Positions 1-13,038 of a stretch of DNA of 64,000 bases are shown piece by piece; position 1 is the stretch's first letter; each line of letters opens with the position of its first letter. Source of the DNA: Trichobilharzia regenti (taxonomy: Eukaryota > Platyhelminthes > Trematoda > Strigeidida > Schistosomatidae); contig OX235270.1 of NCBI GenBank assembly GCA_944472135.2, forward strand, positions 58,409,267-58,473,266. Direction: 5' to 3'. The notes beneath the pieces are model-generated. The model did not search any database and had not been told where the DNA came from. It saw only the letters and a list, made by a program, of their open reading frames with translations. The translations under genes and the position numbers were made by a program.

Positions 1-444
1 AATCATTTCAAACAGAATAGCAGAGGCTCGCTGGCAAAAGCTAACATTCGCTTGTGGATTAAAAGCAGCAAATACCAACAGTTCTGCAGACGACCGTGCA
101 CAATGACGAGTTACCAAAAATAAGCACTCCTGGCCTGTTTAAATGTGTCAGTTTTCCCTAAAATCCACCCGAGATTTTCAAAAAAATCTGGATACGATAG
201 ATTTCGCGACAAATTGTACTCTGCGTTCCTCTGCTCGCAGGATATTTCGTAATGAAAGACAACCTCCTATCGATTATATTCACCACGGCTGATGCCTGGG
301 GGTCTTTTTGTGTTCACTCCTACTTCATAACAAACATTATTCATCAACACAGTGTCTCTTCTCATGTTCGCCCTAATTTTTTTATTGTTGTCCTATACTT
401 TTGTTGTTGTTTACTACTGTAAACTTGAACTAACCGTTAGTATG
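1..444. other. No recognisable gene
   Basis: AT-rich sequence. A frame opening at about 352 runs into a LINE 3' end and has no recognisable domain. I see no gene here. Confidence 0.5.
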
Positions 445-505
445 TATTATTATTATTGCTCCCTTGGTTTCCTAGTGGAACATAAGGCTTCAACTGCACC
501 TTTAG
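445..505 (-). repeat. RTE LINE 3'-end fragment
   Basis: About 60 bp match the 3' end of the RTE elements at 4.2, 10.24 and 42.44 kb. Shared features are an ATT-rich tract, then CCTAGTGGAACATAAGGCTT. The orientation is minus. It is only the tail of a severely 5'-truncated copy. Confidence 0.6.
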
Positions 506-3124
506 TATGTAACACTATAAAACTCAAGGATTACAAATTCTTAGCAATAAAAAGGGATATAAATCCTGCGGTTATCGCATATTGTTTGCTTAAATTATTA
601 TTATTTGCTGGCTGCCTCTGCACCTCTCTTTCTGTTTTCTTCTCTTCCCGAAAGTATTGCATCGAAGCACTGCAAATGAACAGTAATGCTGCTTTCTACA
701 TTTGTATTACTTGAGCGTTATCCAGAATATTGTTAGCACTTCCGTTGAATAACGAAACAAATTCCATTCTGACTTCTGTTTGACATCGCAAAGCTGGTCC
801 CTTGTATCTGCTAATACCAAAATAATGCTGTACCTGCCGTCTACTGTGGAGTTTTATAAATTTTCTAATCCTTATTGATTGAAAAAATGATCAGAAGGTC
901 TGCATCCTGTGTGTCTTACCCTAGCACCTATATATCACCTCTCTTCTTACCTTCCATCAACGCTTAATTTCGTAATTCCCGCATGAATTTGACTCACTAT
1001 AAGTATACTAAAGATTATAATTTAGACTCAAACCAATATCTTGTAATCTATTCTTATAAAGTTTCTAAAGGTTTTTTTCCATTTTTCCAATTTTTAATGT
1101 CATGAAACAGTATTCCATTTCAAATATGATCATGCCTGTACAAACGGTATGTCAATCATGTAAATGCTTAATTTATGTGAAATATATATTATATTATTAT
1201 TAAATTTTGTTCTGTCCAAGAAGGCATTATTATCAGAAGAAATCATTGTTACATAGATCAGTACACACCCCTAAGATAATAATAATGATAATGGTAAAGC
1301 TTTATTTAAGACAGTACGCGAATATACGGTACAAAAATTTTCAGCGTATTCAGTTCCAAAGTACTTTTTTCTTCACACAGAATTCACATGTAAAGTAATA
1401 ATCTGAAGTATGTCCTCAATTCGTTGAAGAATCGTACGCCCTTTGATAGAGGATATAGGCACAGCTTGAAGGGCACTTACGCACGCGGTGATTGGTAGAT
1501 CTTCCTTTGCATAAACGTTGGGGCTAATACGTGCCTTACGTTGCTGAGGTGGGCTTTGAAATAGCAGTAATAAAACCGGATAGAAATTATATGTTTAAGC
1601 TCCAGGGAACAAGTTAACTTGCTTCTAAATTTCCCAGATTTGAGAGGCATCAGATACACTTATAAGGAGAATATCACTGGATAAGTTAATCAAAGAAGTA
1701 TAAAGTTTGAAGATTTTATCTCTTTCAGTTAGTTTTAGCGGATGGATAAGAGTCACGTGCATAATACTTGCTTTTTATAGAAGAGAAACTGTGACAGGTG
1801 ATTTGGAATCTATCGTGGGATACATGGACGACTAATCTATAGAATTTCATCAACTCTGTGATTGTTCCCTCCCTTGTCCACACATTCAGTGTAACTAAGA
1901 TAAGGAAAAGTTCACCAGAGGTAAGAATAATTTGCCTGATATGTATACATCCCTAGATATTTCTCAATATGTTCGAAGGTATTCGAAGGAATACAATCTC
2001 AATCTCTGCTTGAAAAGTTCACATATAATTTCTGCGAACGGATCTGGTGGTGACGAAAACTTCAAAGACAGGTTCAGCACCACTAACAACGGAGGCAAAC
2101 TGATACAGATGTTGTAAATAGCGTTTAGTGGACTTTATGATGACTATAATGCAGCTATAAAAAACTCTACAACTGTGATTTTTTCACTGGATTGTTATTA
2201 ACTCTTTTTGGTGTAGATATGTACTCTTTCATTATGAGTCATTTTTAACTTGATTGATTATTGTTTCCTTACAAATTTATGCATTTATGTCGACTAACTT
2301 TGTCTCTTTCACTTATAATTTTGTGGACATTGCAGAGTTAGCGAGAATATGGTAGGCAACATATTAATACTTATGTGAAATGCATCAGTCTTAAACTATT
2401 ATTATTTCCTCAATGCATCATCAAGCCTTGCGTAAGGTGTTTCAGTTGCGTATAAGATTAATATTCAGGATTGTTAAGAAAGTAGCGGTCAAACACGTGT
2501 TCGTACTGTGATAACGAAACATAACCCAGCAAACGTAGGTTCTGTGCGCACACGACTTGTATTGGTAGCCTAGGCACTTCAAGCACACTATGCAACGTAT
2601 ATCACATTTATCACAAATGGTCTGTTATTCTTATGTTGCGTTAAACACCACTATATAAAAGGAAATCATCAGGTAATAGAGAGAAAACTACGTTACTCTT
2701 CTTGTTTTATCATCTCGTATCAGTAGGCTCTCCCATGATCACATCAGCACTCAGACTCGTGTATTAGTTGACTACGTCACTAAACCTCATTGATTATTTT
2801 GTTATCCTAAAATACTGTTATTCATTAGATGGGCTTTTGTTGTGCATATCGCCTTCTTAAGATTTACTAGCGAGAGCAATTTCTCAAAAGCGATAACAGT
2901 ACCCCATTGTGACCAAATTCGACAATGTGTAAATATGGTATTTTACGAATATTACGTCTTCTATACTGGCATCACTTTGCATCTCGACAAACACTAAGTA
3001 TTAATAACGCAAAATTTTAAAACAATATTTATTTCGACAAATACATTAGTAATATCACAAGTATTTCATCATTTACATAGATATTATCGTTTTTAATCCC
3101 AATTAGAATGTCTAAATGTTATAA
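506..3124. other. No recognisable gene or repeat
   Basis: AT-rich DNA with many stops in all frames. No frame longer than about 60 codons shows a domain. I see nothing to annotate. Confidence 0.5.
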
Positions 3125-3810
3125 GTATAAAACTTGGGCACTGTGGTAGAGTATAATTCCATTATAGATAAGATTTTATTTTGATAAATCGCACAGTGTT
3201 TACAGTTATATGAACTGATGACGTTTCGAGCACAAACTATTGCTCATAATCATATCAAGTTACTCACACAACTTTGATCTCTCATTTATATACATGTGTG
3301 TAATGGATTAGATATTGGATTAAAAATCAATGTGAGATAATGTACATTCAGAAATAATCGTACGAGTGTTGTTGATCAATTGCAATTAGATGGGAAAATT
3401 GGACGAGTGTTTTTACAGTCATAATAAGCTGCTTGTTAGAATGTGTTTGAATTGAAGTAGAATTTTAAGATTATTTATTATCTTCTTCTGGTTTGACTGA
3501 TGGCATTAATACGAGTGTTATTGATCTACTATAATCAGATGGAAGATACAACGAGTGTTTTAATAGTCATAATAAGATTTTTGTTAGGATGTTGTGATGT
3601 GTTTGAATTGAAATAGAATTTTAATATTATTTATTACCCTCTTCTGATTTGACCTGCGGTAATAATATCTTCCATATCTCTGGTATTTGCATTGAGTCAT
3701 GTTTGTTGCATGTGTTGGGCGTGGACTCGATAAATACACGATTAAAACAATGATAAATCCAGATGAAATTAAGCATTTTGTAGGAAAGAAATTTCGGCAG
3801 ACCAATGATT
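3125..3810 (-). repeat. Terminal repeat of PLE family B (isolated copy)
   Basis: The stretch from AACTTGGGCACTGTGGTAGA through GATGACGTTTCGAGCAC to the TTGCATGTGTTGGGCGTGGA block recurs at 37.63, 49.99 and 63.17 kb and inverted at 38.0 and 50.7 kb. At the 50-kb locus it flanks a GIY-YIG remnant, so I assign it to a Penelope-like family. Positions 3356-3665 are a diverged tandem duplication with a period of about 150-156 bp: ACGAGTGTT(G/A)TTGATC and GTGTTTGAATTGAA(G/A)TAGA each occur twice. No coding part of the element is present. Confidence 0.55.
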
Positions 3811-4573
3811 TAGGCAGGCCGCCTTAAATTCAAAATACTTCTTAAACTGCCGAAGCCTTCTAATTTTAGCATGAAACCCATTCGCTTAGATTATTATACA
3901 TTAGGATTTCGTCTGTGATAATACACTAGACAGCTTCTGGTAAACATATTCATCCCATTATTATTTATAGCCTCAGCCGCCTGGTGCTCAGAGGGAAATT
4001 ATGTAGATGAACAAACGAACACTATGATCCTTGCTTATTCTCAATGTTCCATCAGCCTATATAGCTGACAGATGTATGTTCACTGGGACTCGGTGAAGTA
4101 CTTCGTTTATTCTCACAAGCTTTATAGCATTGTGACACTCTTGAGTGCGGGAGAAAAAATTTTCTGACAACGACACGGTGAATTTTCTGTGCTCACCGTA
4201 CTTATTATTATTATATCCTTTAATTCCTAGAGGAACATAGGGCTTCAGCTACGCGTCTCCATCGCCTTCGGTTTTCTGCCAACTTTTTCACTCCGCTCCA
4301 AGTCTGCCCACATGCTTTCATCTCCTTCTCACATGACCTCCTCCAAGTCACCCTTGCGCTGACAACCAACTCGCCGCTTCCCTTTCGGGTTCCACTCGAG
4401 CGGTGGCTTGTCTAGTGATGTCACTTGATGGTTTCCTCAGTGTATGGCCAATCCATCTCCATTTCTTCCTGCCTATTTGTTTCACAATCGGTTCCTGGTT
4501 GGTTCGCTGCCAGAGATCCCTGTTGCTGATCTTTTCTGGCCATCTGATCTTCAGTATTGAGCGAAGACAGCTG

Positions 4574-5802
4574 TTAATGAAGGTCTGAAGTTTGTTGGAG
4601 ATGCTCTTTATGACGCGCCAAATCTCTGATCCGTTTAGTGAGTAGCACTGACTTTACATTGGAGTTGAAAATCCGGATCTTATTTTTGATGCTGAGTGAT
4701 TTTGACCTCCACACAGACATGGGGTTAATGAAAGCCTGTCTTGCTTTTCCGATTCTGGCTTTGATGTCCTCGTCAGTTCCGCCTGTAGTTGAAACGATGC
4801 TTCCCAGGTAGGTGAAGGAGGTTATTTCTTTCAGGTTCCTCCCATTTATGCTGACTGTCGTCTGTTGTTGTTTCTGTTGGTGTTGGCCAGGAATCTTCAC
4901 CACCTCTGTTTTATCTATGTTCACTTGAAGTCCTATCTTTGATGCTTCTTCTGCCAACTTGTTGCTTTTCACTTGCATATCTTCCAGTTTGTGGGAAATC
5001 AGACATATATCATCGGCGAAGTCCAGATCCTCCAAGTTTTTGTGTGAGTCCATTTTATGCGTGTTTCCTCATTGCCCGTTGTCTGTCGCATTATCCAGTC
5101 TACTGCAATCAGGAAGATCATTGGCGATAATAGACAGCCTTGCCTCACTCCCGTCCTCACTTCGAAGGCTTCCGTAAGTTTCCCGTTGTGGATTACTTGG
5201 CATTGTCGTATAACTGTTGGATGAGATGTATAATTGTCGATGGGACCCCGTAGTAGCGAAGTAGTTGCCAAATCACCTCTCGATCGACGCTGTCGAAGGC
5301 CTTTTCAAAGTCGATGAAGTTGAGATAGGGAGGTGACTGGCATTCCAAGCTTTGCTCAATGATGATCCATTGTGTGGCGATTTGATCAATACATGACTTG
5401 TTTCTCCTGAATCCGGCCTGTTCCGGTCGGAGTTTTGCATCCTGGGGCTTGTTTGATTCTCTCCAGGATGATGCGGCTTAGTATTTTGCTTGGGATGGAC
5501 AGGAGCATAATTCCACGCCAGTTTTTACATTGACTTAAGTCTCCTTTCTTTGGTAGTTTGAATAAGTATCCTTTCCATCAATCCTCGGGTACTTTGCCCT
5601 CTTTCCACACCTTCTCCAGTAGTGGCGTCATCAAGTCCGCTGTTGTCTCTGGGTCTATTTTCAAAGCTTCTGCTGAGATTCCATCTGGTCCTGCTGCTTT
5701 CCCAGCTTTTAGCATCTTGATTGCATTCAGGACTTCTGATTTTGTCTGGGGGTTAATGTCCACTGGTAGTTCTGCCTCCGTTCTTGGTATTGTTGGGCGC
5801 AT
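4574..5802 (-). pseudogene. RTE reverse transcriptase remnants
   Basis: Three out-of-frame pieces together cover most of an RTE reverse transcriptase. 5802-5578 holds LNAIKMLKAGKAAGPDGIS (fingers). 5271-4999 holds VRTGVRQGCLLSPMIFLIA (motif B region). 5053-4574 holds LDFADDICLIS (active-site A/F-x-D-D box) and the ITSFTYLGSIVS thumb motif. Frameshifts separate all three. Loss of coding capacity is clear from the sequence. Confidence 0.8.
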
Positions 5803-6474
5803 CGTAGGTGGAGGTTGATTTAGAAGTCTTTTGAAGTGTCCAGCTCAGTGTTTCCTCTGCTCCACTTCTTTAGTGATTGACTTTCCATTGTCATCCTTCA
5901 CTGGCTTATTTTGTCTCGAACTTTTTCCCGATAGGTGCCTAGTTTTTTGGTAGAGTGTGGCGAGGTCTCCTTTGCATGCAGCTTGTTCTGCTTCACTTGA
6001 GATGGCTTCATAATATTTTCTTTAGTCTTCCCTGGCATTCTTCTTCACTCTTTTGTTCAGCGTATTGTAGTTTGTATACAACTCCTGTTTTTGTTGCTCG
6101 TCGGTGCACTGGATAATCTTTTGTTTGACTATCCTTCTCTCTTCTGTTAGTTTCCAAGTGTCTGCAGTGAGCTACTGTTTGTCCTGCCTCTTCTTCCTGC
6201 CTAGAACTTCCATGCAGGTTTGGCTCCACACCGTTTTCAAGTTGTCCCAGTGCTTTTTGACACCGACCTCTTCTCTAATGTCGATTTGTGTCTCGGCTTT
6301 TTCCCTTATGTTTGAAATGAAGATGTCTTTTGTATCTTGATCCTTCAGTTTTTGAGTGCTGAACTTGGCTTGTGGTCTGTCTGCAACACCTGCTTCCCTG
6401 AAAGCTTTTAATTTGATTTGGATTGTCCCTTGTACGAGATAGTGCTCTGAGCCAACGTCTGCTCCTCTTCTTGC

Positions 6475-7236
6475 TTATGTGACCAGTTGGCTGCGCCTCC
6501 ATTTCCTTGAGAGTGAGATGAAGTCAATCTGGTTTTTGGTTTGCCCGTCTGGTGACACCCATGTAACCTTGTGGATATCTTTGTGCTTGTATACACTGCC
6601 ACCAATCACTAGTTCGTTGAAGTCGGCGAAGAGTTCTCCATTTTCATTGATTCCTCCGAGGGCTTCTCTACCCATGATGAGTTCCCTTCCTGTGTTGTCT
6701 GGTCCCAGTTTGGCGTTCATGTCTCCCATTAGTATTTTCATGTCGCCAGCTGGAGTATTGTCCATTGTTGCCTGTAGTTGTCTGTAGAATTCTTCTTTCT
6801 TTTCGACGTCTGCGTTGTTTGTGGGTGCATAACATTGTATAATTGACACTTCCCTTCCTTTGGAGTTGAATCTGGCGGTCATTATCCTGGACGAGATCGC
6901 CTCCCATTGTATCAGGGCTTTCGTTGCCGTTGGTGACATCATGATAGCCACGCCCTCGGTGTGCGTGTGGTTATCTTCTGGGTGACCGGAGTAGATCACT
7001 GATTCACCCGTTGACAATTCGGTGAGTCCATTGCCGTTCCATCTACTTTCACATATTCCCAGTACTTGGATTCCATATCTTTTCATCTCGTTTGCAATCT
7101 GGGTAGCTTTGCCAGTCTCGCACATGGTGCGGACGTTCCGTGTCCCCACACAGACTTTTCCTTTTGGTGCAAAGAGATTAATCATGCTGAAGTTTCTGTA
7201 GCAACTTTGTTTACAGGGTGGGGTTGCTAGCCTCAC
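6475..7236 (-). pseudogene. RTE endonuclease domain
   Basis: An open stretch of 253 codons codes for a LINE endonuclease of the exonuclease/endonuclease/phosphatase superfamily, which nicks the target to prime reverse transcription. Visible motifs in order are GTRNVRTM, LGICESRWNG (catalytic Glu), GDMNAKLG (Asp/Asn pair) and NQIDFI near the end. The final SDH motif is absent because the frame breaks at about 6475. It sits directly upstream of the RT remnants of the same element. It belongs to a mobile element, although its homologues are often misnamed craniofacial development protein 2-like. Confidence 0.8.
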
Positions 7237-7510
7237 GCCTGAGAAAGGAGTGGTTACATTAAGATAAAGTTTAGAGAAAAGCGACCTTTTGGGTTGCTCC
7301 CCTTAAAATCGGATAACAAGGAATAAAACAATCAGAACAACACCAGCAAAAGGAAAGCAATTCGCAGCAAAAAGGGCAAAAGCGACAACAACAATACAGT
7401 ACAACAACATGCAATACAGTTAAGCACAGTTAACTAAAGTAATATCAAAACGATAGACTCACTGACCTGGGCCAACTTGAACATATAAATCCAACAATAT
7501 ATACAATTAC

Positions 7511-8352
7511 AGATACGTTGGTGTTAAAAGGTCACAAGATGTCAAAAAAATACTTCGTTATAGGTATAAGTAGTCAATGATGTTAAATCAACAGGTTCAG
7601 TGTTCGAAAGTAGACAGATTCTAATAAATTTCAGAACTTCGTAGTGAGATACAACAAGGAAATGAGAGTTTTATATATCAGCAAAAACGTAATACACTAA
7701 TCGAAAAGCGCGCTGTTGCGTTTTTTCACCGTACAGCTTAGTTTCGGTCAAATGATTTGAAAGCATCAGGGCTGGTATTTAGATGCCACAGGGGCAACTT
7801 ATAGTCAGAGCCTAAAATACAATACTTGATTAGTTAGGTATATTGTTAATTTACGTATAAGTTTGGTAGTTGTATGCTTCAGTGTAAATTCAGTCGTGTT
7901 CTTTAAAGGGGTAAAGTTTCCTTGCTTCTTACGTTAGAAGTGCTAACATTTAAAAGGGGCTAGGATCTTCCCTGTAAGCTGGATTTCAGTTAGAAAAAAT
8001 AAGGTAATTTGTAGAGGAAAACGTCAGTCTGTTTCAAATTCTAACGCTTTTTCAAATGGCTTGTGGGATACGGAATACAAGTTTATTGCGCTCACATCTA
8101 GTTAACATGGTTCATGGGTTGTACGCCTATTGCTGCCGAGCACAGAAGTATAAAAACTAATCCATGCAACTTACATTCTAGTACGCTAACAATAACTCAA
8201 AGGCTTTGATGACAGATGCGCATTAGGACCGTATACATGCACTGCAGATGTAAATCTAGTCCATTTACTAGTAATATATCTGAATATTGGAGACTCCCAC
8301 GAATAATATTCAGGAGGACGCGAGAGTGAATTACATTCATATGCGTATTTTT
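7511..8352. other. No recognisable gene
   Basis: AT-rich DNA between an RTE leader and an isolated minus-strand frame. I see no domain, tRNA-like box or terminal repeat. Confidence 0.45.
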
Positions 8353-8643
8353 TCAGTCAGTAAAAAATCGAAGCCTTAATACTGACGGAAATAGAGCACA
8401 CACAGTCAGACCACTTGTCTCCAGGGAGAAGGGCATTGTATTAAAATCACGGTATTGTGAACATTCTACATCCCCCAAGATAGCTAAAAAAGGCAACCCT
8501 GTCCGTGCTGACATTGGTGCATTGCACCATTCCAGCACTGCTAGTAGGTCGCCATCATCTGAGGCAGCACCAAACAAACAAACTGCATTGGACACTACAA
8601 ACCTCAGCAACGTTTTCAAAGGTTTATGTGGTCTCGTCTTCAC
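8353..8643 (-). CDS. Unrecognised 96-codon frame
   Basis: An ATG-to-stop frame of 96 codons, richer in G+C than its surroundings, with a clustered hydrophobic start (VVSNAVCLFGAASDDGDLL). I do not recognise the family. There is no signal peptide, zinc motif or catalytic motif. It could be a fragment of a repeat-derived transcript or chance. Overlapping plus-strand frames are shadows. Confidence 0.2.
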   Translation of the reverse strand: MKTRPHKPLKTLLRFVVSNAVCLFGAASDDGDLLAVLEWCNAPMSARTGLPFLAILGDVECSQYRDFNTMPFSLETSGLTVCALFPSVLRLRFFTD

Positions 8644-10236
8644 TCCTAAAACCCTCTCTTTCCTTTGTTCAAAACCCTCTCCTTACTCAACGAAAAGTTT
8701 AACTCCACAACATTATCCTTAATTTGCAACCCCTTTCTTATAATGACTACTGAAGCATGGTGCAGTCCCCATACTTACGATAGGGATATTTCTGTGGACA
8801 AATACTATATATTTAGGGGTTACACAGACCACAGTAGAGGAGAAGGTCGTTTTATGTATATGCGGTCTGAAATAATAATATATCTTCACTTGATATACAT
8901 GAGGGATGCCAGACTACGAGCATCATCAATATGATAAGCGATATATAACAGAAGTAAGCATATTCACAGTTTTCGCTTACACTGGATATATTCACAAGGA
9001 AAGGTTAAGGAATATTGTCAGTAAGCACAATTTACATAGATAAAAACAATTTACGTGATATAATCCTGGGCACCATTTCTGCTTGAATTTATCGAAAACG
9101 CTGTGACAGATGAGAGCGGCGTTATGTGAGGTCGATAAGGTGCGCAATCCACAAAGGTAGGAAAATGGCTTATAAAACGTAAGTTGGTTCACCGACAATA
9201 TTTTTTTAGGGTGACTCTAAAGTATTGTAGTACGAAACGAAACTCCCTGATGAACAAATTGATGACCTTGACAAATTTATTTTCAAAAGTTAGTTTTAAC
9301 CTGACTATGAGGACTCTCGCCAGAGATTTGGAGGAATTTTGGAATAAACAGAGGAATATTATCCTGTGTGGCGATCTTTAAACATGAACTATTTGAGTGT
9401 AGACATTTATTTCAAATCACGCACTTCTACTTCTTACGAGTCCGATTGGGCGCTTGAGGTATTTTCGTTTTGGACTGCTCTAATTTGGAGTCACCATTTT
9501 CAGCTATATAATCTGTTGGAAGCTCACGACAGCAGTTAGTATCCAGTTTAACACGTAAATAAGCATTAAAAAATCCCCACTATCGGTAACCGCTATATCT
9601 TTCAATTCATTCGAATCAGGAATCAGAATGGCTGCGAACTAATCCATGCAAAACGACGAATGAAGTTTTCAGGAGCAGAATACTACCATCGAATGAGTTA
9701 ATGAGCTTCAAGTTATCACTTCCAGCAAATATTTTCATTAATTTTTAGATATCCTGATTAATCGGCGCTGTATAGTTTGTGAACTAGATTTTTCAGTATG
9801 ATCAACATGGGGATGAATATTCACTTGTGTACTTCAGCTTATCTGACGTGCGGATTAAGTCAGTTCCATATCGTGTGTGGTTTGATTATTCCACGATTTC
9901 GGTATATTGTGCAAAGTACCACCACGATCATGCGAAGTATACCTATGCTTTAAATCCATTATTGTGTCAACACTTAATCGACTTCGAAAAAATTAAAGAA
10001 TTTGAGTCGTACCAACGAGTATTGTGGATTTATATAATTCCTCGCCAATCTGGATAAAGTAACACTGCGTTCTTTTCAGAAAGCAGACTAGTTGGTGAAG
10101 TATAAATATCATCCAAGAAAATCATATCTTCCCACTTGACATTGTGGTAAGTTTTGACATTGTTTTCTCATATCTCATTCACATCATATTATCCAAACGA
10201 CTCTTATTTGCTTCAGGGCTCTGATCATTATTATTT
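8644..10236. other. No recognisable gene
   Basis: AT-rich single-copy-looking DNA. Short frames at 8992-9198 and 9827-10057 show no domain. I see nothing to annotate. Confidence 0.45.
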
Positions 10237-11650
10237 ATTATTGTTACCTTGGGTTCCTAGTGGAACATAGGGCTTCAACTGCACGTCTCCTCTTGCTTCT
10301 GTCTTCTGCTGTGCTTTTCACCTGCATACATGTCAGGTCATACTCCTTCAACTCCTCTTCACACAATCTCCTCCATGTCACCCTTGCACTGACGTCCCAC
10401 ACGCCGATTCACATTCTGTCGGGTTCCACTCAAGCAATGGTCTGATGCGCACGTGATATCACCCAGAGGCCTCCTCAGCGACTTTCCAATTCATGTACAC
10501 TTTCTCCTGCATGTTTCTGGGCGATTGATTCTTGCTTTGTTTGTTCCCATAGTTTCTAGTTGGTGATTCTTTCTGGTCTGGCCATCTGATCTTCAGTTTA
10601 GAGCCAGCAAAGACAGTTGTTGATGAAAGTCTGCAGCAGGCTGTTGGAAATATTCTTCGTGACCCACCAGCCAAGTTTCTGATCCGTAAAGAAGAACTGA
10701 CTGACTTGACGTTTGTATTGGAAATCCGACCTAATTTTGTTGTTGATCCTGGCTGAGTGACGAAGATTTCCACATTGGTTTCAGGTTGATGAATGTGTTT
10801 CTCTCCCCCCAACCGATTCTCGCTCGATTTGACATCCTCGTCCGTTTCAACCGCCTGTAGTTGAGGCAATGCTCCCTAGATAAGTGAATGAAGTAATCTC
10901 TTTCAAATCTCTCCGGTTGATAGTGATTGGCGCTGGATGTTGCTACTACTGCTGTTGTTGTTGGTTGGCTGGTTATTTTCATAACCTCCGCCTTGTCTAT
11001 GCTCACCTGGATTCCTGTATTCGCCGACTGCTTCTTTAACCAATTTGTCGATTTTCGCTTGTAAGTCTTCGATTTTGTATGACATCAAATATAAATCATC
11101 CGCGAAATTCAGGTATCCTAGATTCTTCACGTCGGTCCAGGATATTCCTGTCTTCTTGTTTCCCACTGTCTGACGCATAATCCAGTCAGTCCACCACAAT
11201 TAGGAATATCATCGGTGATAATAAGCAAGCGTTCTTGTCTGACTCTTGTGTTTACTCCAAACCCCACTCTGAGTTTTCCATTGTGGATCACTTGACATGT
11301 GCCGTTGTCGTACAGCTGTTGAATAAGGTTGATGAATATTTGGGGTACGCCGTAGTACTCGAGTGGTTTCCAAATTATTTCGCAGTCAACGTTGTCGAAA
11401 GGCCTTCTCAAAGTCTATAAAGCTGAGGTAGAGGTTTGATTGATGGCCACTCCACGCTTTGTTCTGTGATGATGATGCGTTGAGCTGCGACTTGGTCAGA
11501 ACATGATTTGCCTTTCCTGAATCTAGCGTGTTCCGGCGGGGCGGAGTTTTGTATCCAGTGCGTCCTTTATTCTCTCCAGTATGACGCGACTCAGGATTTT
11601 ACTTGGCGTCGACAGGAGCATGATTCCTCGCTAGTTCTTTCAGACTCCAA
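10237..11650 (-). mobile_element. RTE LINE, 5'-truncated copy
   Basis: A minus-strand RTE copy begins at its 3' end (ATTATT tract, then CCTAGTGGAACATAGGGCTT at about 10,255). It runs through thumb and palm remnants to about 11,650, where homology to the RT stops. Visible remnants are LNFADDLYLMSYKIEDLQ (active-site box and following helix), IFINLIQQLYDNGTCQVIHN and DWIMRQTV. Several frameshifts and stops break it. The endonuclease is missing, as usual for 5'-truncated LINE insertions. Confidence 0.8.
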
Positions 11651-11966
11651 AGTCACTTTGGTCATAACTGCCGCTTTTTATCTGAAGTTGTAGATAGATG
11701 CAAAACAAACGCAGATATATTGTTTAATTTTTTTACACTAAGTGGGCCAGTGGTTTTTGAAGCTCTTACATGAGAACTGGCTCTAGTACTGCTTGCAAAC
11801 TTTCTGGGTGTGTCATTAAGTACATTTTCGAAAGAAATCAATCTGCTCGCTAGCCGCATTTTCATCTGCCGTGTGTTTTAGATCTATAATAATGTGCATT
11901 TTTCATATAAACATATAAATTTACATGAAAATGCATGCCATTTTTACAGGCATGATCAGGTATGAT

Positions 11967-12324
11967 TGTCAATGGAGTTGAAGATTGAACGATCAATTCT
12001 TGGTTGTTTGCTTAAAATCAACTTCCCCAATTTTCGCGGAGGCATCAATATGACAGTCATCGTCTCATCGGTCGCTGTTCAGAAAGAAGAGTGAAACATC
12101 GTCAGAAGTAATACAATGATTTATTATTGTAATATTTGTTTTCAGACCTTAGTTCGCTTATTCTTTTTATATGTTGGTGTAACAATAAAGAAATATCAAA
12201 CGGCAGATCGGTGTTTTGGTTTTATCGTCCGTTATAACTAAGCGTTTCTGAAATCTTCGAAGAACAGCGTGGGCCCGAGCGTAGCGAGAGCTGGACATTA
12301 ACGGTTTATGAGACGTGATTGACA
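11967..12324 (+). mobile_element. Solo LTR of the TGTCA family (gag-only LTR element)
   Basis: A 358-bp sequence starts TGTCAATGG and ends GATTGACA. It is flanked by a perfect 5-bp target duplication, ATGAT (11,962-11,966 and 12,325-12,329). It is the same LTR that bounds the 21.6-26.6 kb element (372 bp each there), diverged by small indels. A solo LTR arises by recombination between the two LTRs of a former full copy. Confidence 0.88.
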
Positions 12325-12329
12325 ATGAT

Positions 12330-13038
12330 ATAATATCAAATCGTAGATTGTCTACAAGTTAATAATGTTTCAACAGTTAAATATTTGATATATATATATA
12401 ATTACACTCATTGTCTGAACCAGGCCGTATAGTTATTGAATTGTACAGTTGTCCTCCAGGTTGAGCGGGAAAATCGACTTCGTTTCGATTTCATCCCGTG
12501 GTTGTAGGCATACGATAACCAACCAATATTGAGGTAAGTACAACGTTTACAAGGGATTGAAAGCTATTTTAGAAAAGTTAAAGTGCTAAGGTGGCTTAAT
12601 AAAGTGCAATGAAATAGGTAAGTGCAAGTATCATTAATAAATGCATTTATAAAGGAAACTCCTTGGGCTGACAACATTCATTTGCAATGTATAGTGCTAC
12701 CCATATATGTCTTACTATCACGATGTCCACTTTTGGCTTTAATACATTCATCCTCATGACAGATGTTTTTATATCATACCTTTTTGTGCATTTGTTGCAC
12801 AACCGTACCCTATAGAGAACAGGAATAGAATAAGTCGAATCAAATTCATAAAGAGCCATAAAATGTTAGGTTTAATGGAATATAATGAGGATCAAGTAAA
12901 GACGTTATTAGAAAATAAATGAGATGAGACATTGTGAAGTGGTATTCAGAGATCTGACAATGGATAGCAAGTTAATTTATGCGATGCCCCATAAATCTGT
13001 GCAGAGCCCATGTGGTCCCATCTCAACAAAAGGCTGAG
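12330..13038. other. No recognisable gene
   Basis: AT-rich, with a short TA tract near 12,390. I see no gene. Confidence 0.45.

Larger units (their letters stand above)
4204..7510 (-). mobile_element. RTE-clade (SR2-like) non-LTR retrotransposon, decayed
   Basis: A near-full-length LINE lies on the minus strand. Its leader is at about 7260-7510, the apurinic-type endonuclease at 7236-6475, the reverse transcriptase at about 5800-4570, and the 3' end at 4204 next to an ATT-rich tract. Domain order (endonuclease first, no upstream gag-like frame) and the wording of the motifs fit the RTE clade. The leader resembles 37.14-37.31 kb. Frameshifts and stops split the polyprotein, so it cannot be active. 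The 3' terminus (CCTAGAGGAACATAGGGCTT in plus orientation) is shared by the other RTE copies and by the tRNA-headed SINE at 47.6 kb. Confidence 0.85.

Noticed and set aside
352..714. 120-codon frame with a hydrophobic start
   Set aside because: It runs through an RTE LINE 3' tail, starts at a non-ATG codon and its hydrophobicity reflects TTATTA-rich DNA. No domain.
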